A stretch of DNA of 63,479 nucleotides from an uncultured Oscillospiraceae bacterium. Lineage in GTDB: Bacteria; Bacillota; Clostridia; Oscillospirales; Oscillospiraceae. The stretch spans positions 1 to 63,479 of the forward strand of contig CAJTYO010000011.1 in assembly GCA_910584045.1 (NCBI GenBank), in the 5' to 3' direction. Positions 51,169 through 59,910 of this stretch are shown piece by piece. The notes under the pieces were generated by a model. It did no database searches. It was not told the DNA's origin and saw only the letters and a list, made by a program, of their open reading frames with translations. How positions within the stretch are numbered: position 1 is the first letter of the stretch; each line of letters begins with the position of its first letter. Both the position numbers and the translations under genes were made by a program.

Positions 51169-52431
51169 ATGAGTGACGAGCCAAAAAAGGTATTGCGCTG
51201 CTCCTTCTGCGGTAAGCGGGAGTCGGAGGTGCGGCGGATGCTCCAGGGGCCGGGCGCGCGGATCTGCGACCAGTGCGTGCAGCTGTGCGTGAGCCTGCTG
51301 GAGGATGAGTTGGGCGGCAGTCAGCCGGCGGTGGATCTGCCCGAGCAGCTGCCCACCCCACGGGAGGTGCGGGAGATCCTGGACCAGTACGTCATCGGCC
51401 AGGACAGCGCCAAGGTGGCCCTGGCCGTGGCGGTGTACAACCACTACAAGAGAATCCAGTTCGGCGGCGGAGAGAGCGACGTGGAGCTGCAGAAGAGCAA
51501 CATCCTGATGATCGGCTCCACCGGCAGCGGCAAGACCCACATCGCCCAGACCCTGGCCCGCATTCTCCAGGTCCCCTTCGCCATTGCCGACGCAACCACC
51601 CTCACTGAGGCGGGCTATGTGGGCGACGATGTGGAGAACATCCTGCTGCGCCTGCTCCAGGCGGCGGACTACGACGTGGAGCTGGCGGAGCGGGGCATCA
51701 TCTATGTGGATGAGATCGATAAGATCGCCCGGAAGAGCGAGAACACCTCCATCACCCGGGACGTGTCCGGCGAGGGGGTGCAGCAGGCCCTGCTGAAAAT
51801 TCTGGAGGGCACGGTGGCCAACGTCCCGCCCCAGGGCGGCCGCAAGCACCCCCAGCAGGAGTTTATCCAGATCAACACCAAGAACATCCTCTTTATCTGC
51901 GGCGGCGCGTTCGACGGCCTGGATAAGATCATCGAGCGGCGCACCGACAAGCGGGGGCTGGGCTTCGACGCGCCCATCCAGAGCAAGCGGGACCGGGACG
52001 TGGGGGCCATCCTCAAGGAGGTGCAGCCCCACGACCTGCTGAAGTTCGGCATCATTCCGGAGCTGGTGGGCCGGCTGCCCATCATTGCGCCCCTGGACTC
52101 TCTGAAGCGGGAGGACCTGGTGCGCATCCTCACCGAACCAAAGAACGCGCTGGTCAGGCAGTATGAGAAGCTGCTGAGCTATGACAATGTGGAGCTGACC
52201 TTCGCCGAGGGAGCCCTGGAGGCCGTGGCGGACAAGGCCATCGAGCGCAACATCGGAGCCCGGGGGCTGCGGGCGGTGATGGAGAACATCCTGACGGAGA
52301 TCATGTATGACATTCCCTCCGATCCAACGGTCCGGGGGGTGGTCATCACCCCCGCCTGCGTGCGGGGGGAGTGCGGCCCCACCCTGGTCCGTGAGGGCGC
52401 GGCGGAGGCTGCGCCGAATCCGGCGTCCTGA
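51169..52431 (+). CDS. clpX: ATP-dependent Clp protease ATP-binding subunit ClpX
   Basis: The 420-residue unfoldase has the N-terminal zinc domain (CSFCGKRESEV and CDQCVQLC), Walker A GSTGSGKTHIAQTLA near residue 115, Walker B IIYVDEIDKIARK, and the IGF-type region. The C-terminal sensor GARGLRAVMENILTEIMYD follows. It starts 16 bases after clpP and forms the ClpXP complex with it. Confidence 0.97.
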   Translation: MSDEPKKVLRCSFCGKRESEVRRMLQGPGARICDQCVQLCVSLLEDELGGSQPAVDLPEQLPTPREVREILDQYVIGQDSAKVALAVAVYNHYKRIQFGGGESDVELQKSNILMIGSTGSGKTHIAQTLARILQVPFAIADATTLTEAGYVGDDVENILLRLLQAADYDVELAERGIIYVDEIDKIARKSENTSITRDVSGEGVQQALLKILEGTVANVPPQGGRKHPQQEFIQINTKNILFICGGAFDGLDKIIERRTDKRGLGFDAPIQSKRDRDVGAILKEVQPHDLLKFGIIPELVGRLPIIAPLDSLKREDLVRILTEPKNALVRQYEKLLSYDNVELTFAEGALEAVADKAIERNIGARGLRAVMENILTEIMYDIPSDPTVRGVVITPACVRGECGPTLVREGAAEAAPNPAS

Positions 52432-52605
52432 GGCCGCGGGGTGTGTTCGGAAAGAAGGGAGGGTGTGCGGGCCGCCTGCGGTCTGCCGGAAGGATTTCCG
52501 TCAGCGCGGGGCGGGCCGGCGCCTGCCCGGATCAGACTTTGAGGGGGGCGGATTCTGCCCCCCTTTCCCTGTCCCGGCCTCTGCCGGGGAAAGGAGAAAC
52601 GACAT

Positions 52606-55029
52606 ATGGAAGGAATTGAAAACAACACAACGCTTAATGTGCCCGTGCTGGCCCTGCGGGGCCTGACCATCTTTCCCGGATGCGTGCTCAGCTTCGACGT
52701 GGAGCGGGACATCTCCATCCGCGCGCTGGAGCGGGCTATGGAGCGGGATCAGTATATTTTCCTGGTGGCCCAGCGGGAGACGGGCACGGACCAGCCGGAG
52801 GAGCGGGACCTGTACGCCGTGGGCACTCTGTCGCTGATCCGGCAGGTGCTGCGCATGGGCGAGAGCGCCGTGCGGGTCATTATGGAGGGCAAGAGTCGGG
52901 GGCGGCTGCGCCGCCTGTGGCAGACCGAGCCCTATCTCCAGGGCAACGTGGAGCCATTGCGGGAGGGCCGGAGCCGGCTGTCCGAGTTTCAGCTGGAGGC
53001 CCTGCTGCGGCAGACCAGCGCCCACTTCGGGGAGTACGCGGCCCTTGCGCCCCGATTGGGGGAGGCCATGGGGAACGTGGTGACGGAGGACCGGGACCCC
53101 GGTCACCTGGCGGACTTCATCGCCCAGAACATTATGCTGCGCTATCAGGACAAGCAGCTGGTGCTGGAGGAGCTGCGGCCCGTGCCGCGCCTGAGGAAGG
53201 TCAACGAGCTGCTGGCCCGGGAGACGGAGGTGCTCTCCTTTGAGCACGAGCTGGAGGGCCAGATCCGCCGGGAGATGGGGGAGGTCCAGAAGGACCACAT
53301 CATCCGGGAGCAGATCCGCCTGCTCCAGCAGGAGCTGGGGGAGGACGAGGACAGCGAGCTGATGGAGTACCGGCTGCGCATCGACCGGCTGCGCCTGCCG
53401 GAGGAGGCGCGTCAGAAGCTGTTCAAGGAGGTGGACCGGCTGGCCAAGCAGCCGTACTCCAGCGCGGAGGCGTCGGTGATCCGAAACTATCTGGACGTGT
53501 GCCTGGAGATGCCCTGGGGCGTGGAGACCCGGGAACGGGCCAGCGTGGCCGCCGCAAGGAAGCTGCTGGACCGGGACCACTTTGGTCTGGAGAAGGTGAA
53601 GGAGCGCATTCTGGAGTTTATCGCCGTGCGGCAGATGAATCCGGGGGCCAAGGGGCAGATCATCTGTCTGGTGGGCCCGCCGGGTGTGGGGAAGACGTCC
53701 ATCGCCATCTCCGTGGCATCGGCGCTGAACCGGAAGCTGGCCCGGCTGAGCCTGGGCGGCGTGCGGGATGAGGCGGACATCCGCGGCCACCGGAAGACCT
53801 ACATAGGGGCCATGCCGGGGCGGATCGTAAACGCCATCAGCCAGAGCGGCAGCATGAACCCCCTGCTGCTGCTGGACGAGATTGACAAGATGGGCAGCGA
53901 CTACCGGGGCGACCCCTCGGCAGCCATGCTGGAGGTACTGGACAGCGAGCAGAACTGCGCCTTCCGGGACCACTTCCTGGAGATACCGCTGGACCTGAGC
54001 CGGGTGCTGTTCATCACAACCGCCAATACCACCTCCACCATCCCCCGGCCCCTGCTGGACCGGATGGAGGTCATCGAGCTGACCAGCTACACCGACGAGG
54101 AGAAGCTGGAGATCGCCCGGCGCTATCTGCTGCCCAAGCAGATGAAGGAGCACGGGCTGAAGAAGACGGCCCTGCGGGTGGGCGACGAGGCCATCCGCGC
54201 CGTCATCACCGGCTATACCAAGGAGTCCGGTGTGCGGACCCTGGAGAGAATGATGGGCAAGCTGTGCCGGAAGACGGCCATGCGTCTGGTGTCCGGGGCG
54301 GTGAAGCGGTGCATAGTGGGGCCGGAGGACCTGGAGGACTATTTGGGGGTCCGGCGCTACCAGCCGCCCGCGCTGGACCGGGACCCGGTGGGCGTGGTCA
54401 ACGGCCTGGCCTGGACCGAGGCCGGGGGCGAGCTGCTGGAGGTGGAGGTCAACGTGATGGAGGGCACCGGGAAGCTGGAGCTGACCGGCAACCTGGGGGA
54501 CGTGATGAAGGAGTCCGCCCACGCCGCCGTCAGCTGCATCCGCAGCCGGGCAGACCAGCTGGACATTGATCCGGGGTTCTATAAGGACCGGGACATCCAC
54601 ATCCACTTCCCGGAGGGAGCGGTGCCCAAGGATGGGCCCTCCGCCGGGGTGGCTATCACCACCGCCGTTGTGTCGGCCCTGACGGGCCGGCGGGTGCGCT
54701 CGGACGTAGCCATGACCGGCGAGGTCACCTTGCGGGGCCGGGTGCTGGCCATCGGGGGACTGAAGGAGAAGACCATGGCTGCAAAGCGGAATGGTATACA
54801 GACGGTGCTGATTCCCCGGGAAAACCTGCGGGATCTGGCGGAGATCGACCCGGTGGTCCGGGAGGCCCTGCGCTTCGTGCCGGCGGAGAGCGTCGACACC
54901 GTGCTGGCGGAGGCGCTGTATCCCCGGGAGAGCGCCGGGGAGCGGCCGGGCGCCGTCCCGCAGGAGAGCATCATCACCGCCTTCGTCCCCATGGACCAGA
55001 CGGTGCAGGAGGCGCCGCTGCGGCAGTAA
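52606..55029 (+). CDS. lon: Lon protease (LonA type)
   Basis: The 807-residue enzyme has the substrate-binding N-domain (VLALRGLTIFPGCVLSFDVE), the AAA domain with Walker A VGPPGVGKTSIAISVA and Walker B LLLLDEIDKMGSDYRGD, and the protease domain. The catalytic serine is in PKDGPSAGVAITTA, with the lysine about 43 residues later in KEKTMAAKR. All key residues are intact. Together with clpP, clpX and tig it forms a protein quality-control cluster. A 175-base gap precedes it with no clear regulator site such as CIRCE. Confidence 0.97.
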   Translation: MEGIENNTTLNVPVLALRGLTIFPGCVLSFDVERDISIRALERAMERDQYIFLVAQRETGTDQPEERDLYAVGTLSLIRQVLRMGESAVRVIMEGKSRGRLRRLWQTEPYLQGNVEPLREGRSRLSEFQLEALLRQTSAHFGEYAALAPRLGEAMGNVVTEDRDPGHLADFIAQNIMLRYQDKQLVLEELRPVPRLRKVNELLARETEVLSFEHELEGQIRREMGEVQKDHIIREQIRLLQQELGEDEDSELMEYRLRIDRLRLPEEARQKLFKEVDRLAKQPYSSAEASVIRNYLDVCLEMPWGVETRERASVAAARKLLDRDHFGLEKVKERILEFIAVRQMNPGAKGQIICLVGPPGVGKTSIAISVASALNRKLARLSLGGVRDEADIRGHRKTYIGAMPGRIVNAISQSGSMNPLLLLDEIDKMGSDYRGDPSAAMLEVLDSEQNCAFRDHFLEIPLDLSRVLFITTANTTSTIPRPLLDRMEVIELTSYTDEEKLEIARRYLLPKQMKEHGLKKTALRVGDEAIRAVITGYTKESGVRTLERMMGKLCRKTAMRLVSGAVKRCIVGPEDLEDYLGVRRYQPPALDRDPVGVVNGLAWTEAGGELLEVEVNVMEGTGKLELTGNLGDVMKESAHAAVSCIRSRADQLDIDPGFYKDRDIHIHFPEGAVPKDGPSAGVAITTAVVSALTGRRVRSDVAMTGEVTLRGRVLAIGGLKEKTMAAKRNGIQTVLIPRENLRDLAEIDPVVREALRFVPAESVDTVLAEALYPRESAGERPGAVPQESIITAFVPMDQTVQEAPLRQ

Positions 55030-55059
55030 GATTGGCGCAGCAGAGAAGGGAGGGAGACT

Positions 55060-55659
55060 ATGCCGCTGCAATTTACCAGAACGGAGTTTATCCGCTCCGC
55101 CGTGAAACGGGAGGACTTCCTCCGGGACGGCCTGCCGCAGCTGACCTTTGCGGGCCGGTCCAACGTGGGCAAGAGCTCGGTCATCAACCGGCTGGTGAAC
55201 CGGAAGAATTTCGCCCGGGTGGGCGCGTCGCCGGGGAAGACCAGCCAGATCAACTATTTCCGTCTGGACGGCCGGGCCTATCTGGTGGACTTGCCGGGGT
55301 ACGGCTACGCCAAGGTATCCAAGGCGGAGCGGGACCGGTGGGGACGGCTGATGGAGGCGTACTTCGCCTCCGGCCTCATCACCCTGGGGGTCATGATCGT
55401 GGACGCGAGGCACAAGCCCACCGCCGACGACGAGACCATGGCCCGCTGGTTCCGGGACGCGGGCTATCCCATGGTGGCGGTGGCCAACAAGCTGGATAAG
55501 CTGAAAAAATCGGAGATAGAGCCCAACCTGCTGCGCATCCGGGAGACGCTGGCGCTGCGGGAGGAGGACGCCCTCGTGCCCTTCTCCGCCGAGAGGGGGG
55601 ACGGGAGGGAGCAGCTGACCAGCCTGCTGGGGGAAGCCATAGAGGAGGACGGCCAATGA
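55060..55659 (+). CDS. engB: Ribosome biogenesis GTPase EngB (YsxC/YihA)
   Basis: The 199-residue GTPase has Walker A AGRSNVGKSSVINRL near residue 29, the SPGKTSQINYFRLD G2 region, VDLPGYGYAKV as G3 and VANKLDKLKK as G4. It helps assemble the 50S subunit. It lies 30 bases after lon, as in many Firmicutes. It overlaps the GNAT gene by four bases. Confidence 0.96.
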   Translation: MPLQFTRTEFIRSAVKREDFLRDGLPQLTFAGRSNVGKSSVINRLVNRKNFARVGASPGKTSQINYFRLDGRAYLVDLPGYGYAKVSKAERDRWGRLMEAYFASGLITLGVMIVDARHKPTADDETMARWFRDAGYPMVAVANKLDKLKKSEIEPNLLRIRETLALREEDALVPFSAERGDGREQLTSLLGEAIEEDGQ

Positions 55660-56168
55660 AGCTGGACGCACCCCTTGTGGGGGATAGGATCGTCGTGCGG
55701 AACTATACGCCGGAGGATCTGGCCTTTTCCACAGGCATGTGGTTCGACCCGGTGAACGGGCGGTATCTGAGCGATCCGGAGGCGGATTTTGTGGACGGGA
55801 CCTATCAGAAGGCCCTGGACGGACTACAGGACAGCGGGGAGGGGTACTACCTCGTCGCTTTCCTGGGGGAGGAGCGGGTCGGCACCTGCTGCCTGTTCCC
55901 GGACAAGGCGGGGGAGGTCTGGGACATCGGCTACTGCATCCATCAGAGCCGCTGGCGGCAGGGCTTCGGTACAGAGCTGGTGGAGCTGATGGTCGAGTGG
56001 GTCCGAAAGCGGGGCGGCTCCGCCGTGACGGCGGAGGTGGCGAAGGAGAATCCCAGCTCCCGCGCCCTGCTGGAAAAATGCGGCTTCACGGCGGTAGGGG
56101 AGGGCAGCTTCCGCAAGTACAATATGGCCGTTCGTTTTGACAGCCTTTTCTATGAGAAGCGCCTGTAG
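55656..56168 (+). CDS. GNAT family N-acetyltransferase
   Basis: The 170-residue protein has the GNAT core: YYLVAFLGEERVGTCCLF, then the acetyl-CoA loop SRWRQGFGTELVELMVEW and NPSSRALLEKCGFTAVGEG. It resembles RimJ/RimL-type enzymes that modify N-termini or small amines. Its ATG overlaps the engB stop (ATGA), so it is the last gene of the lon-engB operon. The substrate is unknown. Confidence 0.88.
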   Translation: MKLDAPLVGDRIVVRNYTPEDLAFSTGMWFDPVNGRYLSDPEADFVDGTYQKALDGLQDSGEGYYLVAFLGEERVGTCCLFPDKAGEVWDIGYCIHQSRWRQGFGTELVELMVEWVRKRGGSAVTAEVAKENPSSRALLEKCGFTAVGEGSFRKYNMAVRFDSLFYEKRL

Positions 56169-56183
56169 GAGATGGCGGCAAGA

Positions 56184-56220
56184 ACGCCGGGAGGGGACGA
56201 TTTCGTCCGCCTCCCGGCGT
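56184..56220. terminator. Bidirectional terminator between the GNAT gene and the PBP gene
   Basis: ACGCCGGGAGG (56184-56194) pairs perfectly with 56210-56220, with an inner GGACGA/TCGTCC stem. TTTTG follows on the plus strand. It serves two convergent genes. Confidence 0.88.
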
Positions 56221-56231
56221 TTTGCCGTTCG

Positions 56232-58988
56232 CTATGGCAGCTCCGGTTCCTCCGGAAGCGCCGGCTCTTCCGGCGTTTGAGGGTCGTGCAGGGTGTTGTC
56301 CTCGGGGCCTGGGGCGGGTTCATTCACGTCCGGCGCCTCGGGTTCGATGGGGCCGGTGGGCTCCGTGGGCTCCTGGGTAGAGGAGTCGGGGTCCTCCACG
56401 GGCGGCAGCACGCTGTCGGGATCAAAGGGGCCCGTGGGCCACTGGTAGTTGGGGTCGCCCGGCACCGGGTCGAAGATGTCTTCCGGCAGAGTGGGCAGGT
56501 GGACGTAGAACTCATCGTGGATGGGGCAGGTCCCCTTGGCGGAGAGATAGCTGAGATGGGCGTCGCTGTCCCCGGCCAGGATGAGGGAGCCGTCGGACCG
56601 GGTCAGGTGCTCCCGGCCCACCAGCATCACCCGGGTGGTTACCGTGTCCTCCGGGCAGTAGTCCCCGGCCAGATGGACCTCCCCGGTCTCCGGGTCGGTG
56701 CAGACCCGGGCCTCCGTGTGGCAGGAGCAGGAGGCGGAGGGGGCGGCGCTGGCCTGAATCTCCACCTTGATAGTTCTGCTGCCCCGGTAATCGGCGGAGC
56801 AGAGGTCCGTGGCCTTCAGCCCGCAGTCGGCGCAGACGTAGGCGGAGGTGATCCCATCGGGGCGCTCCGGGAAGGATTTCTCCTCCAGCCCCTCGTGGAG
56901 GGGCTCCATGACCGTCTTCCAGATCACGGCGGCGGGGTTGCCCTTGGCGGTGATCTTCTCCGGCTTATCCTTGTAGCCGATCCAGACGGCGGCGGAGTAG
57001 TAGGGCGTGTAGCCCACAAAGTAGCGGTCAAAGTTGTTGTTGGTCGTACCGGTCTTGCCGGCGATGGGCATCCCGTCAAACCGCGCCTTCGTGCCGGTGC
57101 CGTCAGTGACCACGCTGCGCAGCATCTTGGTCATCAGCCACGCGGTGGTCTCCTTCATGGCCGGCCAGGAGCGGACGGCGTTCTCGTTGTCCACTACCAC
57201 CTCGGTCTTGTCGTTGTTCCAAATCTTGGTGACCAGGCGGGGCTTGGTGTAGATGCCCTCATTGGCGAAGGAGGCGTAAGCCGCGGCCATCTCCACCGTG
57301 GTCACGCCGTAGGTCAGTCCGCCCATGGCCAGAGGACCCATGTCAATGTCCGCCGGGTCCAGATCGAAGCCCAGGTTGTTCTCCATGAACTCGAAGGAGC
57401 GGGCATAGCTCAGCTTTTGCAGCGTCCGGGCGGCTACGGTGTTCAGCGACTGCTGCACGCCGTAGGACACGGTGCGGTAGCCGGAGTAGCCGCCGGCGGA
57501 GTTGGAGCCCACGGTGGAGTTGCGTGGATAGCCGTTGTCCCGCAGGGCGGTGTTGATGGGGTAGTCGTCGATAATGCTGCCCGGGGAGACCACGTCATAG
57601 TCGATGGCCGGGGCGTAGACGCTGACGGGCTTGATGGCGCTGCCAGGGGTGCGGCGGGAGGTGGCCAGGTTCAAGCCCCGGTTCACCGTCTTCTGTCCCA
57701 CGCCGCCGGCCATGGCCTTCACGTCCCCGGTGTAGGGGTCCACAATGGTGATGGCGGAGGCCAGGGGCGTACCGTCGGCGGAGGGGTAGTCAAAGTTGGA
57801 GGGGTCCTGGTAGACCTGGTCCACAATGGCCTGAATCTCCGGGTCCAGGGTGGTCTCGATGTGGTAGCCGGCGTTGTAAAGGAGCTTGGAGGCGTAGTCC
57901 CGGGCGTAGCCCTTCTGCTCCATGAGCAGCTCGATGGCCTCGTTGATGGCCGCGTCCTCGAACCAGCTGTAAATCTTGCTGGTATCGACCGTTTCCTCGC
58001 CGGTCTCATCCTCCTCGGGGATATCCAGACCGTGGAGGGTCTTGTACTCGTTGGTGTCGGTGAAGCGGAGCTTCTCCGCCTTGGCGGCGTTGTACTCCGA
58101 CTGGCTGATCTTCCCCTGCTCCAGCATCTCCTTGAGGATGAGCTCCTGGCGCTCCTTATTGAAATCCCGAGGGGTCTTGTAGGTGCCGTCCTCCTGCTTC
58201 CACTTGGCGTCGTGGAAGGGGTCGTAGAGGGAGGGGTTGTTGGTGATGCCCACGATGGCGGCGCTCTCGGCCAGGTCCAGCTCGGACACGTCCTTGCCGA
58301 AGTAGGTCTTGGCGGCGGTCTGGATGCCGTAGCAGCCCGCGCCGAAGTAGACGGTGTTCAGGTACTGGGTGATGATGTCCTCCTTGCTGGTGCTTTTCTC
58401 AAATTCCAGGGAGCGGAGAATCTCCCGGAATTTCCGCTTGACGGTAACCTCGGTGTCGTCGTACATGTCCCGCACCAGCTGCTGGGTGATGGTGGAGCCG
58501 CCCTGGGTCTTACTGCCGGTGACGCTGAAGATGGTGGCCCGGGCGGTGCCCCACCAGTCCACGCCCTTGTGCTCCCAGAAGCGCTTGTCCTCAATGGCCA
58601 CCAGGGCGTCCACCAGGTGCCCGGGCAGGTCCCTGTACTCGATGAGCTCCCGGTTGCCGCCGGAGTCGCCGCTGTTGTCGTAGAGGGTGCGGATGGCCGT
58701 GCCGTTCTTGTCATAGACGGTGGAGGCCAGGGACAGGCTCATCTCCTCGGCGGTCACCTCGCCCAGGGAGGGGCGCAGAGTGGTGTCCACATAGGTCAGG
58801 AAGATCTTGGCGAAGATGCCCATGGTGAGTACGCCGATGACGCACAGGGTGAACACCGTCAAGAAGATCCAGCCGATGGTTTTGGCAATGAAGCGGCCCA
58901 CGGAAAACTTCTTTTTCTTTTTGCGCCGGAGCTGATCGCCGCCGGAGGGCTGCTGGCCGTCCGGCGCGCCGTTATAGACGTGATCCAT
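56232..58988 (-). CDS. Class A penicillin-binding protein (PBP1A-like) with Cys-rich C-terminal extension
   Basis: The 918-residue protein has a short basic start, one membrane helix (IFLTVFTLCVIGVLTMGIF) and a glycosyltransferase domain with EDKRFWEHKGVDWWG and GGSTITQQLVR. The transpeptidase has the active serine in TPGSAIKP, SLNT as second motif and GKTGTT as third. It polymerises and crosslinks peptidoglycan. After residue 690 there are paired cysteines (CADCGLKATDLC, CSCH, YCPED, CPIHDEFY) and a Pro/Glu-rich tail of about 80 residues. The ATG at 58988 has GGAGG 13 bases upstream, a rather long spacing. Confidence 0.94.
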   Translation of the reverse strand: MDHVYNGAPDGQQPSGGDQLRRKKKKKFSVGRFIAKTIGWIFLTVFTLCVIGVLTMGIFAKIFLTYVDTTLRPSLGEVTAEEMSLSLASTVYDKNGTAIRTLYDNSGDSGGNRELIEYRDLPGHLVDALVAIEDKRFWEHKGVDWWGTARATIFSVTGSKTQGGSTITQQLVRDMYDDTEVTVKRKFREILRSLEFEKSTSKEDIITQYLNTVYFGAGCYGIQTAAKTYFGKDVSELDLAESAAIVGITNNPSLYDPFHDAKWKQEDGTYKTPRDFNKERQELILKEMLEQGKISQSEYNAAKAEKLRFTDTNEYKTLHGLDIPEEDETGEETVDTSKIYSWFEDAAINEAIELLMEQKGYARDYASKLLYNAGYHIETTLDPEIQAIVDQVYQDPSNFDYPSADGTPLASAITIVDPYTGDVKAMAGGVGQKTVNRGLNLATSRRTPGSAIKPVSVYAPAIDYDVVSPGSIIDDYPINTALRDNGYPRNSTVGSNSAGGYSGYRTVSYGVQQSLNTVAARTLQKLSYARSFEFMENNLGFDLDPADIDMGPLAMGGLTYGVTTVEMAAAYASFANEGIYTKPRLVTKIWNNDKTEVVVDNENAVRSWPAMKETTAWLMTKMLRSVVTDGTGTKARFDGMPIAGKTGTTNNNFDRYFVGYTPYYSAAVWIGYKDKPEKITAKGNPAAVIWKTVMEPLHEGLEEKSFPERPDGITSAYVCADCGLKATDLCSADYRGSRTIKVEIQASAAPSASCSCHTEARVCTDPETGEVHLAGDYCPEDTVTTRVMLVGREHLTRSDGSLILAGDSDAHLSYLSAKGTCPIHDEFYVHLPTLPEDIFDPVPGDPNYQWPTGPFDPDSVLPPVEDPDSSTQEPTEPTGPIEPEAPDVNEPAPGPEDNTLHDPQTPEEPALPEEPELP

Positions 58989-59192
58989 AATTTGGAATGT
59001 ACCTCCTTTCCAGGTATCGGGAAAACTGGACATATCGGCGATATGCCAATTTATAGTATAACACAGCCTGTCAATAAAAAAAAGAGGGAAAATTCGAGGG
59101 GATTCGGCAGGGAAATGCATAGATGGGCAAAATTCTTCATAAAATACAAAAACCGAAGGCGGAAATCGTCAAAATGTCATAGCGAAACCCTC

Positions 59193-59221
59193 TTGCATTT
59201 TGGTGAAAAAACGGTTACACT
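59193..59221 (+). promoter_or_regulatory. Promoter of the DUF1292 gene
   Basis: TTGCAT (59193-59198), a 17-base spacer and TACACT (59216-59221) precede the gene by 57 bases. Confidence 0.65.
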
Positions 59222-59278
59222 ATAGGAGCGGAGACGACGGGTCGTCCGCAGGACAAACGAGCTGGAGGGAGAGCCGCT

Positions 59279-59569
59279 ATGAGCGAGGAATTCGGCCCCA
59301 ATTTTATTACCGTCACGGATGAGGACGGCAACGACATCGAGCTGGAGCTGGTGGACGTGCTGGAGCACAAGGGGCTGACCTACATGGCCTTTTTTCCCGC
59401 CGTGCCGGAGGAGGCCGACGAGGACAGCGACGAGTACGGCATGGTGATCCTCAAGTCCATTACGGAAAACGGCGAGGAGCTGCTCTCCACCCTGGACAGC
59501 GAGGAGGAGCTGACGGAGGTCTACGACCTGTTTATGGAGATGCTGTTTCAGGACGAGGACGAGGAGTAG
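59279..59569 (+). CDS. DUF1292 family acidic protein
   Basis: The 96-residue, strongly acidic protein begins FGPNFITVTDEDGNDIELEL and has VLEHKGLTYMAFFPA, then YGMVILKSITENGEE, the DUF1292 pattern. These proteins are conserved in Firmicutes, often near yrrK/ruvX or mltG. Function is unknown. GGAGGGAGAG precedes the ATG. It directly precedes the 6S RNA gene. Confidence 0.9.
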   Translation: MSEEFGPNFITVTDEDGNDIELELVDVLEHKGLTYMAFFPAVPEEADEDSDEYGMVILKSITENGEELLSTLDSEEELTEVYDLFMEMLFQDEDEE

Positions 59570-59599
59570 CCTTTCCGGAACAGAATGACCTGATAAGCG

Positions 59600-59605
59600 T
59601 ATAAT
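59600..59605 (+). promoter_or_regulatory. -10 box of the 6S RNA gene
   Basis: TATAAT at 59600-59605 lies five bases before the predicted 5' end of the RNA. No good -35 box is seen at 17 bases. Confidence 0.6.
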
Positions 59606-59609
59606 ATAG

Positions 59610-59812
59610 AGTGCCCTGCGGGGTGCGTGATGAGTCTTTCATTAACCCACATTTTGTTATAAGGGACGCTGGTTCATTGTCTGGTTTGCAGGCCTCCCGG
59701 CTGCCACCTGCGGTTGGAAGTTGGAAGCAGTAAAGGGCAATGCAGGCAACCCACCTGCTGATTATGTGCAGGTTATAACAGGGCTCACACGGCCGCTGCG
59801 GGGCGCTTACTT
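59610..59812 (+). ncRNA. ssrS: 6S RNA
   Basis: This region of about 200 bases has no gene but folds like 6S RNA. Its ends pair over about 20 positions (AGTGCCCTGCGGGG at 59610 with CGCTGCGGGGCGCT ending at 59807). A central region holds GGGACGCTGGTTCATTG and AAAGGGCAATGCAGGCAACC, and the terminal part has GTTGGAAGTTGGAAG. A TATAAT box sits just upstream. 6S RNA imitates an open promoter and binds sigma-A RNA polymerase. The size and promoter position fit well; the Firmicutes type is inferred. GAAGCGGC/GCCGC near 59,820-59,840 followed by six Ts is a likely terminator. Confidence 0.7.
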
Positions 59813-59910
59813 TTGTGTGAAGCGGCTCCGCCGCTTTTTTCTTAAAATGCGGAGGCGGATTTGAAGGCGCCTTTTTGGGGAAGATTGACCGTGGGAAGAG
59901 GTGCGGTTTT

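Noticed and set aside
52501..55671. 1056-residue minus-strand open frame
   Set aside because: It is antisense to lon and engB, with no domain or ribosome binding site; a shadow of high GC.
56172..59225. 1017-residue plus-strand open frame
   Set aside because: It is antisense to the class A PBP and dominated by Gly, Val and His, as shadow frames are.
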